Shown piece by piece: positions 5,426 through 5,946 of a stretch of 5,946 bases of DNA. The notes beneath the pieces were generated by a model. The model had not been told where the DNA came from. It did no database searches and saw only the letters and a program-made list of their open reading frames with translations. The translations under genes were made by a program, and so were the position numbers. Where the stretch lies: NCBI GenBank assembly GCA_029051445.1, contig JAIDKP010000228.1, positions 1 to 5,946 of the forward strand, read 5' to 3'. The DNA is from Muribaculaceae bacterium. Lineage in GTDB: Bacteria; Bacteroidota; Bacteroidia; Bacteroidales; Muribaculaceae. The first letter of the stretch is position 1. Each line of letters starts with the position of its first letter.

Positions 5426-5851
5426 ATTGTGTGGTGTGGTGGAGGTGATGTAGTTGTCGATATGGCTGTCGGGGTTAAGTGGTGTCTGGTCGCACAAGTC
5501 GAGATTTTTCACCATATGCAGCGTGCCTTGCTTGTATTTCTGAAAGTGCGGGGAGGCTATGTGGCTCGTATATGCTTCGTGGCTTGAATATGTCTCCAGT
5601 ATGGTGATTTTGCATGGATCGTTTTTGTCGGCCATAGCGTACATTGTTAGCACTCCCGGTTCGGTCGTGAGCGAGATGCGTCCGACTTCGACGGCATATT
5701 TCATATACTCGTCGAGGTATTGGGGATAGACTTCGATTTTTGACAGTCTGACAATGCCGTCGGGCTGCATTGTGTCTTTTTTGATAGCCATGACAGTGAG
5801 TGTGGTGAATAGTGAAAGTGAGACAAGAATCAGTTTTTTATAAAGTTTCAT
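5411..5851 (-). CDS. Exported antibiotic-biosynthesis-monooxygenase (ABM/YgiN-like) domain protein
   Basis: Protein of 146 aa. The N-terminus is a signal peptide: basic MKLYKK, a hydrophobic core (7-20), and a VMA cleavage site after residue 22. No lipobox Cys is present, so a soluble periplasmic protein is expected. Residues 33-122 form one ABM ferredoxin-like domain with the usual landmarks: VRLSKIEVYPQYLDEY, EPGVLTMYAM, ITILETYSSHEAY, and SPHFQKYKQGT followed by MVKNLDL. Such domains dimerise; some oxidise quinol-like or polyketide substrates without cofactor, but the reaction here is unknown. Cys80 and Cys120 could form a disulfide after export. The tail (123-146) is polar and unassigned. 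It starts 9 bp after the stop of a probable LuxR-type regulator gene, so the two are likely co-transcribed, and it converges on the TerB-like gene. Confidence 0.85.
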   Translation of the reverse strand: MKLYKKLILVSLSLFTTLTVMAIKKDTMQPDGIVRLSKIEVYPQYLDEYMKYAVEVGRISLTTEPGVLTMYAMADKNDPCKITILETYSSHEAYTSHIASPHFQKYKQGTLHMVKNLDLCDQTPLNPDSHIDNYITSTTPHNKPED

Positions 5852-5860
5852 TGCAGGGGA

Positions 5861-5946
5861 TTATATAAGGTTTATGGATTTTGCCAGCCGGCATGCTTCG
5901 AGTGAATTTCGAGTCTGTAGCTTTCGGAGTATTGTTGTCGCTGCAG
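5861..5946 (-). CDS. C-terminal fragment of a probable LuxR/NarL-type HTH regulator (cut by window edge)
   Basis: Only the last 27 codons are present (frame from 5944, TAA at 5863-5861). The peptide includes TILRKLQTRNSLEACRLAKS and ends INLI. This resembles the end of a LuxR/GerE helix-turn-helix: the second half of the recognition helix, an I-x-x-K-L core, a T-R-N/S turn, then an EAC-x-x-A helix and a terminal L-I. All three minus-strand frames are open at the edge, so the frame choice rests on this resemblance and on the tight 9-bp gap to the next gene. Whether it is a response regulator or a stand-alone regulator cannot be seen. Confidence 0.5.
   Translation of the reverse strand, partial: AATTILRKLQTRNSLEACRLAKSINLI

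Overview
The window looks like a chromosomal segment from a Bacteroidota bacterium, most likely order Bacteroidales. Three things point there. Perfect TAnnTTTG -7 promoter boxes precede four of the genes or operons. The leaders are A/T-rich and lack Shine-Dalgarno sequences. The gene families are typical: a BlaI repressor paired with an M56 peptidase-TonB fusion, and a TonB-dependent receptor with a Bacteroidota-style EVVVV TonB box. Coding DNA looks fairly GC-balanced next to AT-rich spacers, which would suit a Muribaculaceae-like gut organism, but that placement is inference. No mobile element, CRISPR array, tRNA or rRNA was seen.

Layout from left to right. Positions 1-194 hold no assignable gene: a possible weak terminator for something ending from the left, and a strong 12-bp inverted repeat just past the stop of the first gene. 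Positions 195-1962, minus strand, hold a two-gene operon: a BlaI/MecI-type winged-helix repressor (1564-1962), then a membrane M56 zinc metallopeptidase with a C-terminal TonB domain (195-1559). The 322-bp divergent spacer 1963-2284 carries the operon's promoter, embedded in 11-bp direct and inverted repeats that look like an operator, and a second promoter facing right. Positions 2285-4156, plus strand, encode a small (623 aa) TonB-dependent outer-membrane receptor of unknown substrate. Two plus-strand genes with their own -7 boxes follow: a DUF975 multi-pass membrane protein (4233-4799) and a TerB-like acidic helical protein (4911-5354). A long hairpin (5374-5425) separates the TerB gene from a convergent minus-strand pair at the right edge: the tail of a probable LuxR/NarL-type regulator (5861-5946, cut by the window) and, 9 bp after it, an exported antibiotic-biosynthesis-monooxygenase-like protein (5411-5851).

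How the genes may work together: the BlaI/M56 pair should act as a derepressible switch in which the membrane peptidase relieves BlaI repression. The peptidase's periplasmic part is a TonB domain rather than a penicillin-binding sensor, and the divergent neighbour is a TonB-dependent receptor. A link between receptor activity and BlaI control is therefore the most interesting hypothesis here, though it is unproven. The DUF975, TerB and monooxygenase-like genes look like independent envelope or stress functions.
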